A stretch of DNA of 64,000 nt from Dioscorea cayenensis subsp. rotundata (GCF_009730915.1 NC_052488.1:22598868-22662867), one strand, 5' to 3'. Positions 33,284-49,100 are shown, numbered from the stretch's first letter. A program made the numbers and translations. Notes: generated by a model not told the origin, from the sequence alone.

Positions 33284-34315
33284 TCAGCGGCCGTTCATCT
33301 CAGTTCCCGGCCATTGACGACAACCCATTTGCTCAAGAAACTTGCTTAGCTGCATGTGTTTGGCCGCCCACTGCTCCGCAAGCTTCTGCTCCTTCACTTC
33401 AGCCTCTCGCCTCAAGCCCAGAATTTGTTCTCTGTATTCAGCTTCGATCCTCTCTAAGACAAGCTGCTGCTCTTCCCTCAGTGCCCTCATCTTGGCTTCG
33501 AACTCCTCAAATTTTTCTCTCCTCTTGCATTGCTTCTCTGATTCCAGCTGCAGCTCCACTCTCTTCAGCCTCCATGCTGTTTCCTTCCTATGTGAGACCC
33601 ATGCCCTGTGGCCTTGCTCCAACTCTCTGCAACACTCCACAAGCTCTGAAACCATCTGGCCATTGCCTGTAGGAACACTAGGAATCATGTTGTTTGGCAC
33701 ATTACTCAACCCCAGACCATTCTCTGCTCCTCTCTCTGCTTGAAGCCAAGATGGTGGTGGTGCTGATGGGATAGCAGCAGGTGAGAGCGTAAGAGTGACC
33801 GAAGGCGAAGAAGGCTGCCTTACAGCAGGACTAGTATTAGAATTGGAAAGCCAAGGTGGAATCAATGGAGTTGCCATGAGCAATGGGGTAATTCTTCTAT
33901 CTTTCACCAACTTCTCTGCAAAGTTTTCAAGAATGCTATCGTACTTGCCTTGTTCAATCACAATTGGCTTGTTACTATCTTTCAATTCCCTCTGTTGCTT
34001 CTCCTTAAATACTTCCCACCACTTACCAAGTCTTTTTGCAGTGCGGCCAGGGACTTCAGCAGCTATCTTCTTCCACTTGTTGCCGTGCTTAGCCTGAAGC
34101 CGTATCACCAACCGCTGCTCCTCTTCTGAAAGAGATCCCTTCTTGATGCCAGGCTTGAGGTAATTCTTCCACCTCTCTAAACAAGACTTTGCATCCCTGT
34201 CTAGTGGCACATTCATGCGCTGAGACACGAGGTGCCACTCTCTGGGTCCATACTGCTTCACATAAGCACGTAATAGATTATCTTCTTCAGTTCTCCACCG
34301 CTGCCTTTCTTTCAT
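33284..34315 (-). CDS. RS2: ASYMMETRIC LEAVES1 / ROUGH SHEATH2 MYB transcription factor
   Basis: A single coding exon of 343 residues. Two MYB repeats (R2: [19 protein letters not shown] through WKNYLKPG; R3: [20 protein letters not shown] through [11 protein letters not shown]) occupy residues about 4-105. A conserved middle ([20 protein letters not shown]) and a C-terminal coiled coil (about 230-330, rich in E/K/R, e.g. [20 protein letters not shown]) complete the AS1/RS2/PHAN architecture. Known role: with AS2 it represses KNOX homeobox genes in leaf primordia and sets leaf polarity. The ATG is immediately preceded by CTCCAG, so a 5'-UTR intron ending just before the start is likely, as known for AS1 genes. 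That intron and the upstream leader fall within about 34316-35220. Confidence 0.96.
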   Translation of the reverse strand: MKERQRWRTEEDNLLRAYVKQYGPREWHLVSQRMNVPLDRDAKSCLERWKNYLKPGIKKGSLSEEEQRLVIRLQAKHGNKWKKIAAEVPGRTAKRLGKWWEVFKEKQQRELKDSNKPIVIEQGKYDSILENFAEKLVKDRRITPLLMATPLIPPWLSNSNTSPAVRQPSSPSVTLTLSPAAIPSAPPPSWLQAERGAENGLGLSNVPNNMIPSVPTGNGQMVSELVECCRELEQGHRAWVSHRKETAWRLKRVELQLESEKQCKRREKFEEFEAKMRALREEQQLVLERIEAEYREQILGLRREAEVKEQKLAEQWAAKHMQLSKFLEQMGCRQWPGTEMNGR

Positions 34316-34577
34316 CTGGAGAAGCCAATGTCCATGGTCTTGGTATCTTCATAATATATAAATCTGAAATATAAATCATAGCCCATTTTAACTGATTTTG
34401 ACTCTCTTTCTGTTTCCATACTTTTTTTGGCTTATTTTTCATTGTCTATGATGAGCAAATCTTTTAGTTCTCAGACACAGAATAAAAATCATGCACAACA
34501 TCTAGACCACACCACATCTTACTAGTTAAACAACACTTGCAGGACAATAACATAAAAAAGAACAGCACATTATCTAC

Positions 34578-34670
34578 AAGAAGAAGAAGAAGAAGAAGAA
34601 GAACTCACACAGATGCGCCTCTCCACTGCACTGTGCCCCAACACCAGAGAGAAGAAGAGCTACACAAGGT

Positions 34671-34702
<32 letters not shown>
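34578..34702. repeat. (AGA)n and (TA)n microsatellites upstream of RS2
   Basis: AGA units at about 34578-34602 and TA units at about 34673-34702, inside the probable leader intron or promoter of RS2. Confidence 0.85.
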
Positions 34703-34706
<4 letters not shown>

Positions 34707-35056
34707 CAGATAAAAGAAAAGCAGAGAGCGGAAAAGAAGGGCACGCGAGCTTAATAGTGACGTAATAAGAGAATGAAAGAAGAAGAGGAGAAGCAGAAAG
34801 GAAAGGAAAAAGAGAAAAAAAGAAGGGTATCCGTTAAGTCATTTCCAAGTTTGCAGTGGAAAAACAAAAAGGAGTGGCCTACAAGTGGGTTACGTTTTTT
34901 ACAAAACAGCATAATGCTTTAAAGTAACGGTGAATAGCATTAACTAGATTGATTAATGAGGAGTTACTTACTATAAAGAAAGAGAGACTGAGGAATCTGG
35001 GACGCTCCTGGGCAGAGAAGAGAGGGTGTGACCACTCAGTCTGTGTGGGCACAGCA

Positions 35057-35098
35057 CCAGCAGCAGCAGTAGTAGCAGCAGGCAGCAGCAGCAGCAGT
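35057..35098. repeat. (CAG/TAG)n trinucleotide repeat
   Basis: CAG units interrupted by TAGTAG and GG, upstream of RS2. In-frame translation gives only Ala/Ser/Gln runs with no conserved context, so I treat it as regulatory or leader DNA. Confidence 0.8.
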
Positions 35099-36345
35099 GC
35101 ATGCAGGATTAAATACGTAAAGAGAGGTGAAAACCAGTGAATGACTATAGTTTTACCAGTAATACTAATACTGCTACTACGGCATTGATACATTATTATT
35201 GTATGAATAGTAAGATAAAAAAAAGGTGGGGGTGGGTTAGTGTACCGAGGAGGTGGTGGTGGTGGTGGTGGGTGGGGGACCCGCGAGGAAGAAGGGGGTG
35301 GTTGTTAGTCCGGGCATTGCGGCACAAGGAGACAGGGCGATGTGGACGCGACCTCCCGGGCACTCGTCGAGAGTGTCAGCGATTAGTAATGTCGCTATCT
35401 TGGCAGAGGAGGGTGGTGTGGTGTGGTGGGCCTGGTGTCCATCACCGTGACCAGTGCTACCATGTCTCCTTGCTTTTTTATTTGTCCAATTATTCCACAC
35501 GCTCACACGCGTGTACACACACAGATACACACGGTGGTGTTTGGATTTTTGTGTGTTATTTTGTGATGATTATTGAAGGATCATGGTGGTGGTTTTGGTC
35601 AGTCTATGTGAATGTGAGTGAGGACACTAGACACAGATTATTATATTGTCCTCTTCCATTCTGATTTTCTGATTCTGATATATGATTATTTATTTATTTA
35701 TTTATTTATTTTGGTAGACTTGGTTGTGGTAAATTTGACTGATGACCCCCTTCAAGTTTTTATTTTTTTTATTTTTGTATATCACAATTGAAAGTCCATT
35801 TTTTACTGGACAGCCAAGTTAAATTACTCTATGCTTTAAAGAGGCTTAATCAGCAACATTATTATTATTATTATTAAATAAAATAACTCATAGCGACACA
35901 AATGCCGGGCCGGCTTAAGAAAAATAATGACAATCACTCTAAAGCTAAAAGGTGATCAGTGTTCCAAAAAGGGTAAGACAAGGGAAAAGCCAGAGGCTCC
36001 TTATTAGTTACAATATTTAAAAAAACTAAATTCTATCAGTTGTATTCACATTATTTTTCATCAAGTTAAAATTCAAAATATTTATTTAAAAAAAAAAACA
36101 TTCTGATTTAAACAGGCTAAATCGGGACCATGTGGACCAGACTTTAATCTGAAGCCCGGCCTGCCTATCTGTCTCACGTGATTTTCACGTGTGTATGGAT
36201 AACACACAGCACGTACGATGCTAATGAATCGCGCCTTTAGAAGGGTATAACCGTAATTTAACTGTTCACTGGCCTGCCCAACCACCTCCGCTTTCGCTCG
36301 CTTTCCAAACCCTTCGCATCGTTCGCTGCTTCTCGGACGGAGAAA

Positions 36346-39884
<3,539 letters not shown>

Positions 39885-40966
39885 TTGCTTCTGTTTGAAG
39901 GAGTGCCCTTAGCTGTATATTTTATAACGAAAACATGAATAATACCTTATACCTATAACCATTCGGCTTTCCTTTAACACTATTCATAACTGTGAGATTT
40001 TATGTACATATGTATTTAATATTATATCATGCTTGTAAAGGTTGACAAAATTTCCGATTATTCCTTTTATTTCATGTGTTGCTGTGATGGGTTTACACAG
40101 TCACTGAAAAACCATCTGGTAAGCGGAGAAGCTGGCATGCAGCCAAATGTAAGATCAGAATTTTAGATTCGTTGTGCTTAATAAATCCTTAGTTAACTCA
40201 TGATATATTAATTATAAATTATTCCAGGCCTTAGTTAACTCATGATATATTAATTATAAATTATTCGAGGCCTTGCTAATATTAGTAGATTTGTACCTTT
40301 TTTTTTGGGACAATAGTGATTTATTAATTTAACTAAATGTCAAATTAAATGATTTGAGTTTTATCATATGCACATCCATTTTTGGAGAGAACCAAAAACA
40401 TGTGAATAAATAGTACTAATATAGAATTCAACAATATTTTACTGTTTTTTTACAGTACTACAATAGTACAGGTTAAATTTTTCATATTTTTTTTTGAAAA
40501 TATTAATTATATAAAATTATTTATCATTATATGTATAAACCGCTCTAAAAGTATTTCAAAGAATAATTTTAAATAATTTTATTTTTTTTATATTACACAC
40601 GTTATTAATAATTTAAAAAATAATTATTTAACAAATGTTTATGGAACTTTCAAAACGAAGGAATGGCAACAATTTACATGTAGGGGGCTATTTAATTATA
40701 ACATTATAAATTCCATTGTTGTATATATAGTATTGTCTCTAAACTCAAAAGCTATAAAAATTTCAATACGGAGAGGGAATTTGACTAGTTATTATTATTT
40801 TTATTGTTGTTACTGTTGTTGTTATTATTGTTAGTAACTTAGTATTGGTTGTGGTGGTACTTGTAGTAGTATTAATTTGAAAGCATAATATATAAAGCAA
40901 GACAAGCCTAGAAAACAAGGATATATAAGCAAAGAAGCTAGTGGCGTCCCATTGCATGAGCAGCCA
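39885..40966. other. Tail-to-tail region between TPI and the FPF1-like gene
   Basis: TPI 3' UTR, a perfect-looking 42-bp tandem duplication (40187-40270), a T-run followed by unique AT-rich DNA (from about 40299) and the FPF1-like 3' UTR. No gene seen. Confidence 0.6.
40187..40270. repeat. Recent 42-bp tandem duplication
   Basis: Units 40187-40228 and 40229-40270 (CCTTAGTTAACTCATGATAT...) differ at only one base near the end (ATTCCAGG against ATTCGAGG), so the event is recent. Confidence 0.93.
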
Positions 40967-41341
40967 CTACGGCCGCTTCCGGTCCCGGACGATAAACGCA
41001 TTCCGGTTCTTGAAGGCAATGTCATACATATGAGTTGATCGGATATCCGAGAACCTCTTCGGCAACGAGATGAGGTCCACTGACGAAGCTGAGCGGTGGT
41101 ACTGGATAAGCTCTTGATTTCCCAAGGTGTAACGTACCCAACCAAGCTCTCTCAAGTGACCCTCAAGCTCCTGGTGCGATCCCACCACCTTCCCTGTTGC
41201 CACGTGCACCAGTACGCTAGTTCTCCCCGCCATTGCCGAACCCGAACCAGACCCAGACCCAGAGCTCTCCATCGCCTTACCGTTGGGGTTCTCGATTAGC
41301 CGGAGCACACCATTGTTGTTGAAGATCCACACGCCTGACAT
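40967..41341 (-). CDS. Flowering-promoting factor 1-like protein
   Basis: Single exon, 124 residues, starting at MSGVWIFNNNGVLRLIENPN (41341). Family landmarks follow in order: VLVHVATGKVVGSHQELEGH, LGWVRYTLGNQELIQYH, VDLISLPKRFSDIRSTHMYD and IAFKNRNAFIVRD. The usual linker after ENPN is replaced by a Ser-Gly run (SSGSGSGSGSA), lengthening the protein by about 12 residues over typical FPF1 (about 110). Known role: small nuclear/cytosolic proteins of the FPF1/RAA1 family that modulate flowering time, elongation growth and gibberellin or auxin responses; biochemistry is not settled. Confidence 0.93.
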   Translation of the reverse strand: MSGVWIFNNNGVLRLIENPNGKAMESSGSGSGSGSAMAGRTSVLVHVATGKVVGSHQELEGHLRELGWVRYTLGNQELIQYHRSASSVDLISLPKRFSDIRSTHMYDIAFKNRNAFIVRDRKRP

Positions 41342-41386
41342 GGCTCCACCGGCGTGAGCTTCTCTTGCGATGTGCTCCTCCTCCTC

Positions 41387-41394
41387 CTTATATA
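41387..41394 (-). promoter_or_regulatory. TATA box of the FPF1-like gene
   Basis: TATATAAG on the minus strand, 46 bp before the start codon, followed by a short CT-rich leader. The spacing implies a leader of only about 15-25 bases. Confidence 0.55.
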
Positions 41395-42193
41395 GCACTG
41401 AGTTCTTATGTTGTCTCCATACGTGGAATGTTATCATTGGCTCAATTCGAGATACGTGTGTGCATGTGTGCACTCACGTAGTTTTCAGCAGAAGCGTTGG
41501 ATGAGAGATCGACGGCTATTGTTTTGAGGGTCTAGTTTAGTTAGGAGGTACCTGGGGGATAAGTTAGTGGGTATTTTATTTTTTTACCGTAGTAAGGACT
41601 AAGGACTGAGGAGTGTAACGTTGGGTTTTGACTAGTACTTGGCTTTTGATGTTGAAGGGTAAGTAACGCAGGTAACTGTTGCTTACCACGCTGTGTTCAA
41701 AAATGGTATCTTTTGGTTGTGGTGACTAGACTAATTCTTTCTCTTGTATTATTTATTTTTAGATAATGTTTCGATCTTAACTTTTTTAAGGGTGCGTTAT
41801 TGATATATAAAGTTATGAAGGGAAGTGTTTTTTTTTTAATCAAAGAGCTTTACATTTCTATTTTAGTTTAGTTTATGAAAAAAATTTCAATGCAAACCGA
41901 ATTTGAGCTGAAATATAATATAATGATCTTTGCTTGAGAGATGAGAGTCAACTGTTTGGTTTTATCAAACTGCACTAGATAGAACTATTTGATTTGTTAT
42001 ATTTTTCTTTTATAAGTACATAATAATAATTTAATAATAAAGACAGATTATAAATTAAAAAAGTTAAGGGGAGATGGTAGTTGAGAAAGATATGCAGTTT
42101 GACTGGCCGGTTTATTGAGTACTCACGGATGAACAGTTGGTATATATGGAATAACTGATAATAGTACTATTAGAATGGAAACAAGTGGCCTCT

Positions 42194-42643
42194 TGTTGCA
42201 CACAGCGGTGGACCACAACTCCAAAAGACCGGCTTAATAGAGTGGGGTTATCCCCCATATATATGCACATGAACTCCCCCTCAATGTGGGACTAAACCAG
42301 GTTTGCAATATTGCTCCCCTTATTAGACCCGACATCCTCGCTTCACTCAGGTGGTGTGGGACTGGGTGAAGGGCTGACCAACGGAGGGTTCTGACCAGTA
42401 GAGGGGTTGACCAGGGACAAACCTGAGTGAAGTGCCTTGAGTGAAGTGCCTTGAGTGAAGTGTCGTTGAGTTAAGCGTACTTGATCCGACGAGGACGTCG
42501 GGTTTGATCGGGGAGCAATGTTGCAAACCTGGTTTAGTCCCACATCGCCTAATTAAGAGGGAGTCCATGTGCATATATGTGGGGGCAACCCCACCCTATT
42601 AGACAGATCTTTTGGGATTGTGGGTCCCCCGTTGTGTGCAACA
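42194..42643. mobile_element. Palindromic (foldback) element with about 150-bp inverted arms
   Basis: The left arm (42194 to about 42340) and the right arm (about 42491-42643) are inverted copies at roughly 80-85% identity by eye, both beginning TGTTGCACAC. Arms share TCCCAAAAGA-type sequence, AATAG.GTGGGGTT, ATATATGCACATG, ATGTGGGACTAAACCAGG and TTTGCAA.ATTGCTCCCC. A central loop of about 150 bp has its own CTTGAGTGAAGTGC tandem repeats. The ends are TG...CA and flanked by a 5-bp direct repeat CCTCT (42189-42193, 42644-42648). Those last two traits fit an LTR-type integration (solo LTR or paired LTR fragments); the inverted arms fit a MITE or foldback. No open frame. Confidence 0.8.
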
Positions 42644-43190
42644 CCTCTCTTTTCTATCAACCTAATAAATCACATTATATCAACCTAATAAATCACATTA
42701 TATTTGTTAGTAGCGATCAATGCCATGCTATATTTGCAATGCAATGCAAACTTTGTTTTAAAAAAAAAATAAAAATAAGAGTGGTACATATATTAAGTAA
42801 AAGTATATAGATCAGGGACCTTATCTTATTAATGTTGTTAGGTACTTTTTTTCCATCAAATGATAAAATTATGGATCATTACAGTTAATTTAAATATTAT
42901 AAATTTAAACTAATTTACTTATAAAATTAATTTAAGTTTAAATTAGATTTAAGCTAACAATATTACTGAAATTGATAGGACACCAGATCGCTTAATTTGT
43001 TGATTTTAAAATGTATGATCTAATGACTGAAGTCTGAAGTGGGTTATGATTTTTCTAAACCGAGTTTACAGCATTGACTTCCTTTGATTAATTCAAAAAG
43101 TTAAGTCCGCTTTGGACGGTTGGTGCCTTATGTTCAAAGTTCTAGATTACCATGTCTTGTACTCGTTGTTGACCAATAAATTAATCCTTT

Positions 43191-43222
<32 letters not shown>

Positions 43223-44003
43223 GATGCACATAATGTTAAACATGACTGAAAATGGTTGTAATCATGCAATCCATGAGATAATAAAAATATGAGTAATCCG
43301 GTGGTAATTTATCTAAAATTCACAAGAAGATGGGGTTCAAAACTTTACTTTTATTTGTACTATTTATACATACTAAGATATTTGTTTATCCTAATATGGA
43401 TTCTTTGTGGGTGGTACAATGTTTTTTCTTGCACTATAATTGATACACCTCCATATCTACCATTTGTCTACGGTTGTGGTTTTTATTAAAATAGTACTAA
43501 TAAATAATAATAATAATATGACAATATATAAATATATTTATAGATAATAATAAATAAGTAATTGAATATTTTTTATTTAGATAAGTCTTATAAAGATTTT
43601 CCTAGAACGTCCCATATATTAAAAAGTATGAGAGAAACTGAAATAGAGTGGTTAGGTTATTGTTTTATTTTTTAGTTTCATATAAAATGGAAATAAAATT
43701 TAATTGTGATTGATTAAATTAATGTGCAAATAAGATTCAACAGTTCAGATCACGTCTTCTATGTATATGTATATATATAAATATATATAAACGCAAGCTC
43801 AATTAATAACTCAACCATCAAAGTCAGAGACGTGTCGTTAATGTCAACTCGTACGTCTTCTTTGGAATGATTCATAGCATACCTCCAAGAATTCTTCAGC
43901 ATTGACTCCATCTCTCTCTTTCTATCTTTCTATCTATTTGTTCATATATATCTCCACCAAAAGCCTGAAAGAAAAGCAACAGAGAGAGATTTGAGTTGCA
44001 AAG

Positions 44004-44848
44004 ATGGCAAAAGGCATATTAGAAGTCCAGCTTATTGATGCCAAAGGCTTGCATGACACTGCTTTATTAGGTTCATAATTAATCTCTTCATCTTTCTCAT
44101 CCTAATTCTCTTTATATATATATATATATATATATATATCATTATTTTCTCAGATTAAATGAAATGAAATGCTGCAGGGGAAATGGATCCTTATGTCATG
44201 ATCCAGTATAGGAATCAAGAACAAAAGAGCAGCGTTGCAAAAGGTTTGTTAATATTGTGAAAAACTATTCATATAATATATTTCAACACAAGTTTTGATT
44301 AAATGTAGCATAACTTTTGTGGTGCAGATCAAGGGACGAATCCATCATGGAATGAGACTTTTAAGTTTCAGGTTCAGAATGCAGAAGCTGCAGAGCATCA
44401 CCAGAAACTTGTCCTTAGAATCATGGATAAAGATATATTCAATGCTGATGATTTTGTTGGTCAAGCAACGTAAGTGAGATTTGAGAATGATTAGGAACAA
44501 GAATATGAAGAAAATTTCAAGTTTTTGGATTCATTAGTGGCTTGTAATGCAGGATTAATGTTGCTGATGTGATTTCTTTGGGAGTTGAAAAAGGAAATGG
44601 TGAATTGCATCCTTGTAAGTATAGTGTGGTGCTTGCTGACAGGACTTATTGTGGAGAGATTAGAGTTGGTGTTAAATTTACTCTCAAGGTATCAATTGAC
44701 ATAGAATGCTAAATTTTTTATTTTTTTAATGTTAATTTTCTTTTGAAAATGTTTCTGTTTCTGATTGAGTTTTTGTTTTAATTAATGTTAGATGGAGGAG
44801 GAAATTACTGAAGAGTTTGGAGGTTGGAAACACAGTTTTGGTCATTGA
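44004..44848 (+). CDS. Small C2-domain protein (elicitor-responsive protein 3-like)
   Basis: Exons 44004-44070, 44178-44243, 44328-44469, 44553-44688 and 44792-44848 join to 155 residues. One C2 domain spans nearly the whole protein: [71 protein letters not shown]. Calcium-binding aspartates sit in loop 1 (DPY) and loop 3 ([10 protein letters not shown]). A Gly/acidic tail ([18 protein letters not shown]) closes it. Known relatives are small Ca2+-dependent phospholipid-binding C2 proteins induced by elicitors or cold. No membrane segment, so binding to membranes is presumably reversible. Confidence 0.93.
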
Positions 44849-46183
44849 AGAATGTCTAAGTTTTCCAATTGGAGCTGTTTTATATAGTTTTTATCATATA
44901 TGATGTTATTAGATTCAGTATCATCTCTGCTTTATAGTTTGTAGTTTGTATACCATTTCATGTATGGAAATCTTTATGAAGCTTTGAAGTAATGTTGTGT
45001 TTGTGTTGATGAAGAGCATAGAATATGCATAGTCAAAGTCTTCTAAAAATTGAAATGAAAAAGTCTTCTAAAACATTTTCTTTTTTGTAAAAAAAAAAAA
45101 GGTTCTAATTTTAATCCTTGATTTACCATTGTTTGCCTCCACATGTTTCTAGATATGCTCACCAAACATGCTCCTTGATTTACCATTGCTTGCCTTCATA
45201 ATGTATTACTTAAAATTAATTTCTTTGTCTAACATTGTTTTCATTAATCATGGAAGACTTGTTCCTGAATTTTATGCTTGAGAACTCAAACATTAATATA
45301 TATTCTCCATAAAACAAAGTGAGGAAGGAGAATTGTGTGGATAGATATAAATGGGTGTTAAAAATATACTGCAATTGATAATCTCCAACAGGAAAAAGTT
45401 ATCTTGGGATCACTTGATCAATTGTAATAATACTGCAATTACTACTAAAAATCGTGTTCAAAGGCGCGCAACCGACCTTCGGGTCTATTGGTACACGAGT
45501 CTCCGATAGAACTCTCACCGAGTGATGAGAGAGTTCGATTCTCGGCTGAGGGCACATTTCTGGGAGTTGTGAATAGTAGTTGTGTGCGGGTAGTTCAGCG
45601 TAGTGGCCCCATCCCTCACTGTTCCAACGGGCGTCATGGCGTCACTGCGGGTCTCAGTGAGTTCGCCCCACTCCTCTTCCCAAAAAAGGCGTGCAACCGA
45701 TATTATTATTTATTTTGAAATAAAAAAATGAATGCCATTATATCAATGTTTCGTCAAGAAAGGTAACTGATTGCAATTGATGTGTTATATAGATATGTAT
45801 TACTTTCAATGGCCCTGAGGACAACTTGGAAGTTGATTCTGAACCACCAGTTCAATCAACACATTAAAAGACCTTGTCTGCAAACCAGCAAAGACTAATT
45901 CTGCATTAACTAGTAGTCAAATTATTATGAATGAATTCATTTCAAAATCCCAGAAGCTCATATTATGAATTACATGGTTTTCTTTTGCACCACTCAAATC
46001 TTGGTTCATCTTAATCAAGATTGCTTTAGTTTGTAGTGTATGTGTATTTGAATTTAAAAGTAATAGGGCAGTTCTTTATTTACCAATCAAAAGATTTGAG
46101 AAAATCTGTATCAACTTCAACCAAAATTACAAACAAACATAAAGAGCGGTACAAACTTGAGCAGAAAAGACACTGCATACACC
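44849..46183. other. Tail-to-tail region between the C2 and AP-3 beta genes
   Basis: C2-gene 3' UTR, a pair of related phrases (TTGATTTACCATTG...TTGCCT at about 45119 and 45176), the SINE (45461-45700) and the AP-3 beta 3' UTR. No further gene seen. Confidence 0.6.
45461..45700 (+). mobile_element. tRNA-derived SINE with 15-bp target-site duplication
   Basis: Body 45476-45685 is flanked by the 15-bp direct repeat AAGGCG(C/T)GCAACCGA (45461-45475, 45686-45700; one mismatch). Near the 5' end a Pol III B-box (GAGTTCGATTCTCGG, about 45532-45546) lies 30-40 bp after an A-box-like TATTGGTACACGAG, as in tRNA-derived SINEs. It is GC-rich against AT-rich flanks and ends in a short A-run (CCCAAAA). 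The nearly identical duplication points to a fairly recent insertion. Confidence 0.85.
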
Positions 46184-49100
46184 TCATTGTAGAAATGCAA
46201 CTACCCTGTTCAGAAGGTTTAGACCAAAGATTGGATCTTCACAATTGACTTTAACAGAGATTTCCAACGGTCCAGATAATTTGCCGTCGGCGGTGACTGT
46301 TATTAAACATGGTTTTGAGTTGCTTAGTATTTCGCCGCTGAATCTCAAGCATAAACCTGATGCATTGTCCGCATCTGAAGAAACCGGCATGTCCACATTT
46401 ACAAGGTGAACGCATGCGTTACTGAGTACCTTGGATGCCAGACACCGAGCAACGACTAGAAACTTGTCATCACAATGAGCAGAGTGCTGACCTTCATGCT
46501 CTACATCCTCAATATGGTCTCTGAAAGTGCATCTGCTTAAAATGGATTCACAGTATCAGGTAACAATTCAGAGCAGGGTCAATATAAATGGGAGGACAAT
46601 ACACAATCAAGCTCATTTCTTCGCAAATGAGTACAAAATTTCTGACTTCTAATGAGGATGTCAAAGAATCAATAAAAACACATGTTTTTGTGTGCAAGTT
46701 TGACCTTACCTTTTCATACACTCAAACATCCCTGGAAGTTGAGACTCCTTGTGAAGAAATGCTTCCATGTTCATGGTCAATGGTCTCATGAAATAACCAA
46801 TGTCAGGCCATAATTTGATTGAATGCTTTTTGTTGTTGCAGAGCACTGCTAGCTTGAGCGGTAACAGGTGATGCTGAAAGCAAACTTGAAGGACTCTCTT
46901 CACTGTCTCACCTGGATCTAGAGAAGAAATCTCATCCATTGGTACAAGTGTGGGTACATCCCTAGCAGTTGACAACCTTGGGAAAAAATGAAATATGTAG
47001 CATTAGTTGGACAATGGAAATGTTAAACTTACGAGTTGCGGTAAAAGAGAAATTTAAAGCGATACTACAAATTTATTTTATGAACAATCATGAAGCACAA
47101 GAGCACCTTTCAGAATTTTCAGAAATTTGACACGCAGAGTCGATGCTGGCATCAGAATCTTCATCCTTCACAGATATTCCCTTCAAGGATTCTGCAGAAC
47201 AATTTTCAAAATGTACTTCGATGCAGACCAGAAAAGGGGAAAGAGATGAAACCTCAGATGCAAACACATAATCCAGTTTCAAACCATTCCCATTTACTGG
47301 ATCTAGCAGTGCCCGCAATTTTGGTTTCACAATATAATGAAGATCATTTATTGAGATTCTGGCAGACGCTAGGTTGAAGGAATTCTGCTGTGCAGATGAT
47401 GAGCCGGGTTGCTCATCAAGCCATGATTCTAGAGCTGACTTAGACATTAACTCAGTTAAATCAGTAGAGCAAGACGCGCTAGTATTTGCCAAAGCATTAG
47501 GATTATCTTTAACTCCAATATCAGAAATATGAACTAGAGGGGCTTCAGTTTCATTTGGAGGGTCACGTTGACCAGATAAAGTGCTTTCGCTGTCATCATT
47601 AGAGCCATCTGACTTGCTAGCAATCCCCTCACTAGCATTTGAGCTTACATATGAATTTTCAGAATCATAATCTGAATCATTTTCTTCAACTGAAGTTCCA
47701 GATGACGATAATGCAGTTTTACCCATTCTCATATCCAGTACTCTTGTCTCATTAGACATTTCTGAACAAAGATGATGGTGGCTATCAAGTAGGCTGCATG
47801 GCTTTGGAAGGGGACCATAACCAGGAGCCGTATGGAGGACTGTTTGCGAAAGAGATCCAGGAAGATAAAACCGTGAATTATTAACTGAAGGATAGGTTGT
47901 CTGCAACTTTCCACTGAGTATTTCTTCTACAAATTCATGGATTATGCCATTATTAGGTGTTGAGCCAATATTACCATCATCATCGTCTGGAGAGATATAG
48001 CATTCCACCAACTTCTCTATAATGCGAGCACGATCTCGAATGTCATAATTCATATCATATTTTGCCAATTCAAGAACATAGCTTAAATTCTTTCTGAACA
48101 TCTGCTTCCCTTTGTGACCACTTATTGCAATCTAGAGACACAAACATCACGGGAAACATTAAACATACAAAAAAAAAAAGAAGCCAAACGGCTTATCATT
48201 CCAATTCAGCTCATCAATTTCTTCAATGAACACAACATTCATGCATGATCAATACATAAAATTTTGATGAGTCCTTTAGCAAAAAATTCATTTATGTCTA
48301 AAGGCAAGCACCTTTGATAATTTATTGGAATTGACCTATGTTCAAGAAATATGATTAACCTAAAAACAAGTAAATAGAATGATAATAAATAAAGTATCCC
48401 TTGAATTTACTTTTATTTACCATATTCCTATTGAGTTGATACATAATTTAGTATTTTATGTCTAATCTGTAGTACCACTCAAAATAACACAAGCAATCCT
48501 TGAAATGCCTATGTAAACATCACACTCTTCAAGAAAAGAAAAAAGTGTGGATGTTTAATTATTACCATAACAAGGCATGAAGACCATAAATGATCATTAG
48601 AATGGAACAAACAAAGAAGCAAACACTTGATCAGGTTCAGATACCTTAGCAGCAGTATTCAGGATCTGGAGCTTTGTTTCAACCTCTTCTGAGATAAAGC
48701 TCCCAGCCAGATAGCTGAGTACAGTCGGGATTGCTTTAGGAATAATCTCTCCAACAGAGTTGTACTCTCCCACTATCCACACAATTAATGCACGAGCCAC
48801 AGCCTCCTTGATTGCATCCAAAAGGCGAACTAACCGGACAATGACCTGTAGAATTTAATCAAACCAAGGAAAGAACTCTTAACAGATGTAGCGCGAGTAT
48901 GTCGAATAAAGTACAATGAAGAAACCCTGAGCATAGGCACAATAAGCCATAGAAGAATATGCATACATGCTAAAAGAGTTTACAAACGTGACACCAGTAA
49001 GCCAATGTATACCTAACGATGTTTTCCGTGGCATATCAACCTTGGCTATGCCAGTGTTGATATAAAGTTGACAGTTCAGCTATGCTATATTTTGGGAGAG

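Larger units (their letters stand above)
34316..36345. other. Head-to-head intergenic region between RS2 and TPI
   Basis: RS2 leader and promoter with microsatellites, a GC-rich block (35225-35460) starting with a (GGT)n run, a (TTTA)n run (35687-35712), then AT-rich DNA and the TPI leader. ACACGTG-type palindromes occur near 36173-36192 (CTCACGTGA, TCACGTGT), about 155-175 bp before the TPI start: two G-box cores CACGTG in the TPI upstream region. Confidence 0.6.
41342..44003. other. Head-to-head intergenic region between the FPF1-like and C2 genes
   Basis: FPF1-like promoter, the foldback element (42194-42643), then AT-rich DNA with an (ATT)n run (43192-43222) and the C2-gene promoter. No other gene seen. 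Confidence 0.6.

Noticed and set aside
35137-35664. 175-codon plus-strand open frame upstream of TPI
   Set aside because: Runs through GGT repeats and the GC-rich block, giving Trp/Gly/Val runs without any family resemblance; no plausible start context or conservation signal.
42343-42574. Open frames of 66-75 codons in the foldback element
   Set aside because: Short overlapping frames through palindromic DNA; no transposase or other domain.
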